A DNA stretch of 64,000 bases, from positions 434,001 through 498,000 of the forward strand of contig NZ_CANLYL010000002.1 in assembly GCF_947495275.1 (NCBI RefSeq), given 5' to 3'. Positions 63,945 to 64,000 of the stretch are shown in pieces. The position numbers were made by a program, and so were the translations under genes. The DNA comes from an uncultured Roseobacter sp. (lineage in GTDB: Bacteria; Pseudomonadota; Alphaproteobacteria; Rhodobacterales; Rhodobacteraceae). Position 1 is the first letter of the stretch. Each line of letters starts with the position of its first letter. The notes below the pieces were generated by a model, which saw only the letters and a list, made by a program, of their open reading frames with translations, was not told the origin of the DNA and ran no database searches.

Positions 63945-64000
63945 TTCTCGCAAAGAGCGAAATGGTTAACGGATTGGCTGCGATCTGTCGGTGTCGTTAG

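Overview
The window reads as a chromosomal segment of a marine Roseobacter-group alphaproteobacterium (Rhodobacteraceae). The evidence is the pairing of ethylmalonyl-CoA mutase with crotonyl-CoA carboxylase/reductase, a LuxR/LuxI pair preceded by a small conserved-looking frame, a VPLPA-type C-terminal sorting signal, TIGR02186 beside a TauE-type exporter, a Kps-type capsule exporter, and high GC. A stand-alone BLUF photoreceptor and a BciB-like reductase hint at a phototrophic or formerly phototrophic lineage, but no photosynthesis gene cluster lies in the window. I saw no rRNA, tRNA, insertion sequence, prophage or CRISPR array. This is core-like, densely packed DNA with many overlapping stop and start codons.

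Layout. 1-3.6 kb: the end of sdhA and all of sdhB, with small exported proteins and an FkbM methyltransferase between and after them. 3.6-5.2 kb: a DUF1989 protein and deoD. 5.2-10.8 kb: ethylmalonyl-CoA mutase, an acetyltransferase, a PlsB-like acyltransferase and ccr. 10.9-12.6 kb: a small frame overlapping luxR, then luxR, a candidate lux box and luxI. 12.7-16.6 kb: a RecD-like helicase, an SDR, and the TIGR02186/TSUP pair. 16.7-21.3 kb: a BMP-type nucleoside ABC importer. 21.5-28.9 kb: rimI, tsaB, a GFA protein, a Nfu protein, a universal stress protein, BLUF, a class IV aminotransferase, an M48 lipoprotein, a CDGSH protein and rimO. 28.9-34.1 kb: an AsmA-like protein, then kpsT-kpsE-kdsA. 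34.3-37.0 kb: nhaA and an ArsR/permease pair. 37.2-41.3 kb: carB and a VPLPA-CTERM protein. 41.5-46.6 kb: a hydrolase, glyA, and nadK with a BciB-like gene. 46.6-48.6 kb: an SCO cassette with two Cys-rich exported proteins, and csbD. 48.6-54.7 kb: a LysR regulator, prpE, two small exported paralogues and maeB. 54.9-59.7 kb: a VOC-cupin protein, then cdd-deoA-deoB-upp. 59.8-64 kb: two hypothetical proteins, an acyl-CoA ligase and a sulfotransferase.

Functional links. The BMP importer, deoD and cdd-deoA-deoB-upp together form a nucleoside uptake and salvage route spread over three loci. ecm, ccr and prpE, with malic enzyme maeB, fit assimilation of C2/C3 acids through the ethylmalonyl-CoA pathway. 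kdsA co-transcribed with kpsE/kpsT suggests Kdo supply for capsule.

The least explained parts are the small frame that overlaps luxR, the SCO cassette with two related Cys-rich exported proteins, an M48-like membrane protein that has lost its zinc-ligand histidines, a pair of small secreted paralogues sharing a C-terminal PGDCE motif, and a long intergenic dyad near 42.9 kb.
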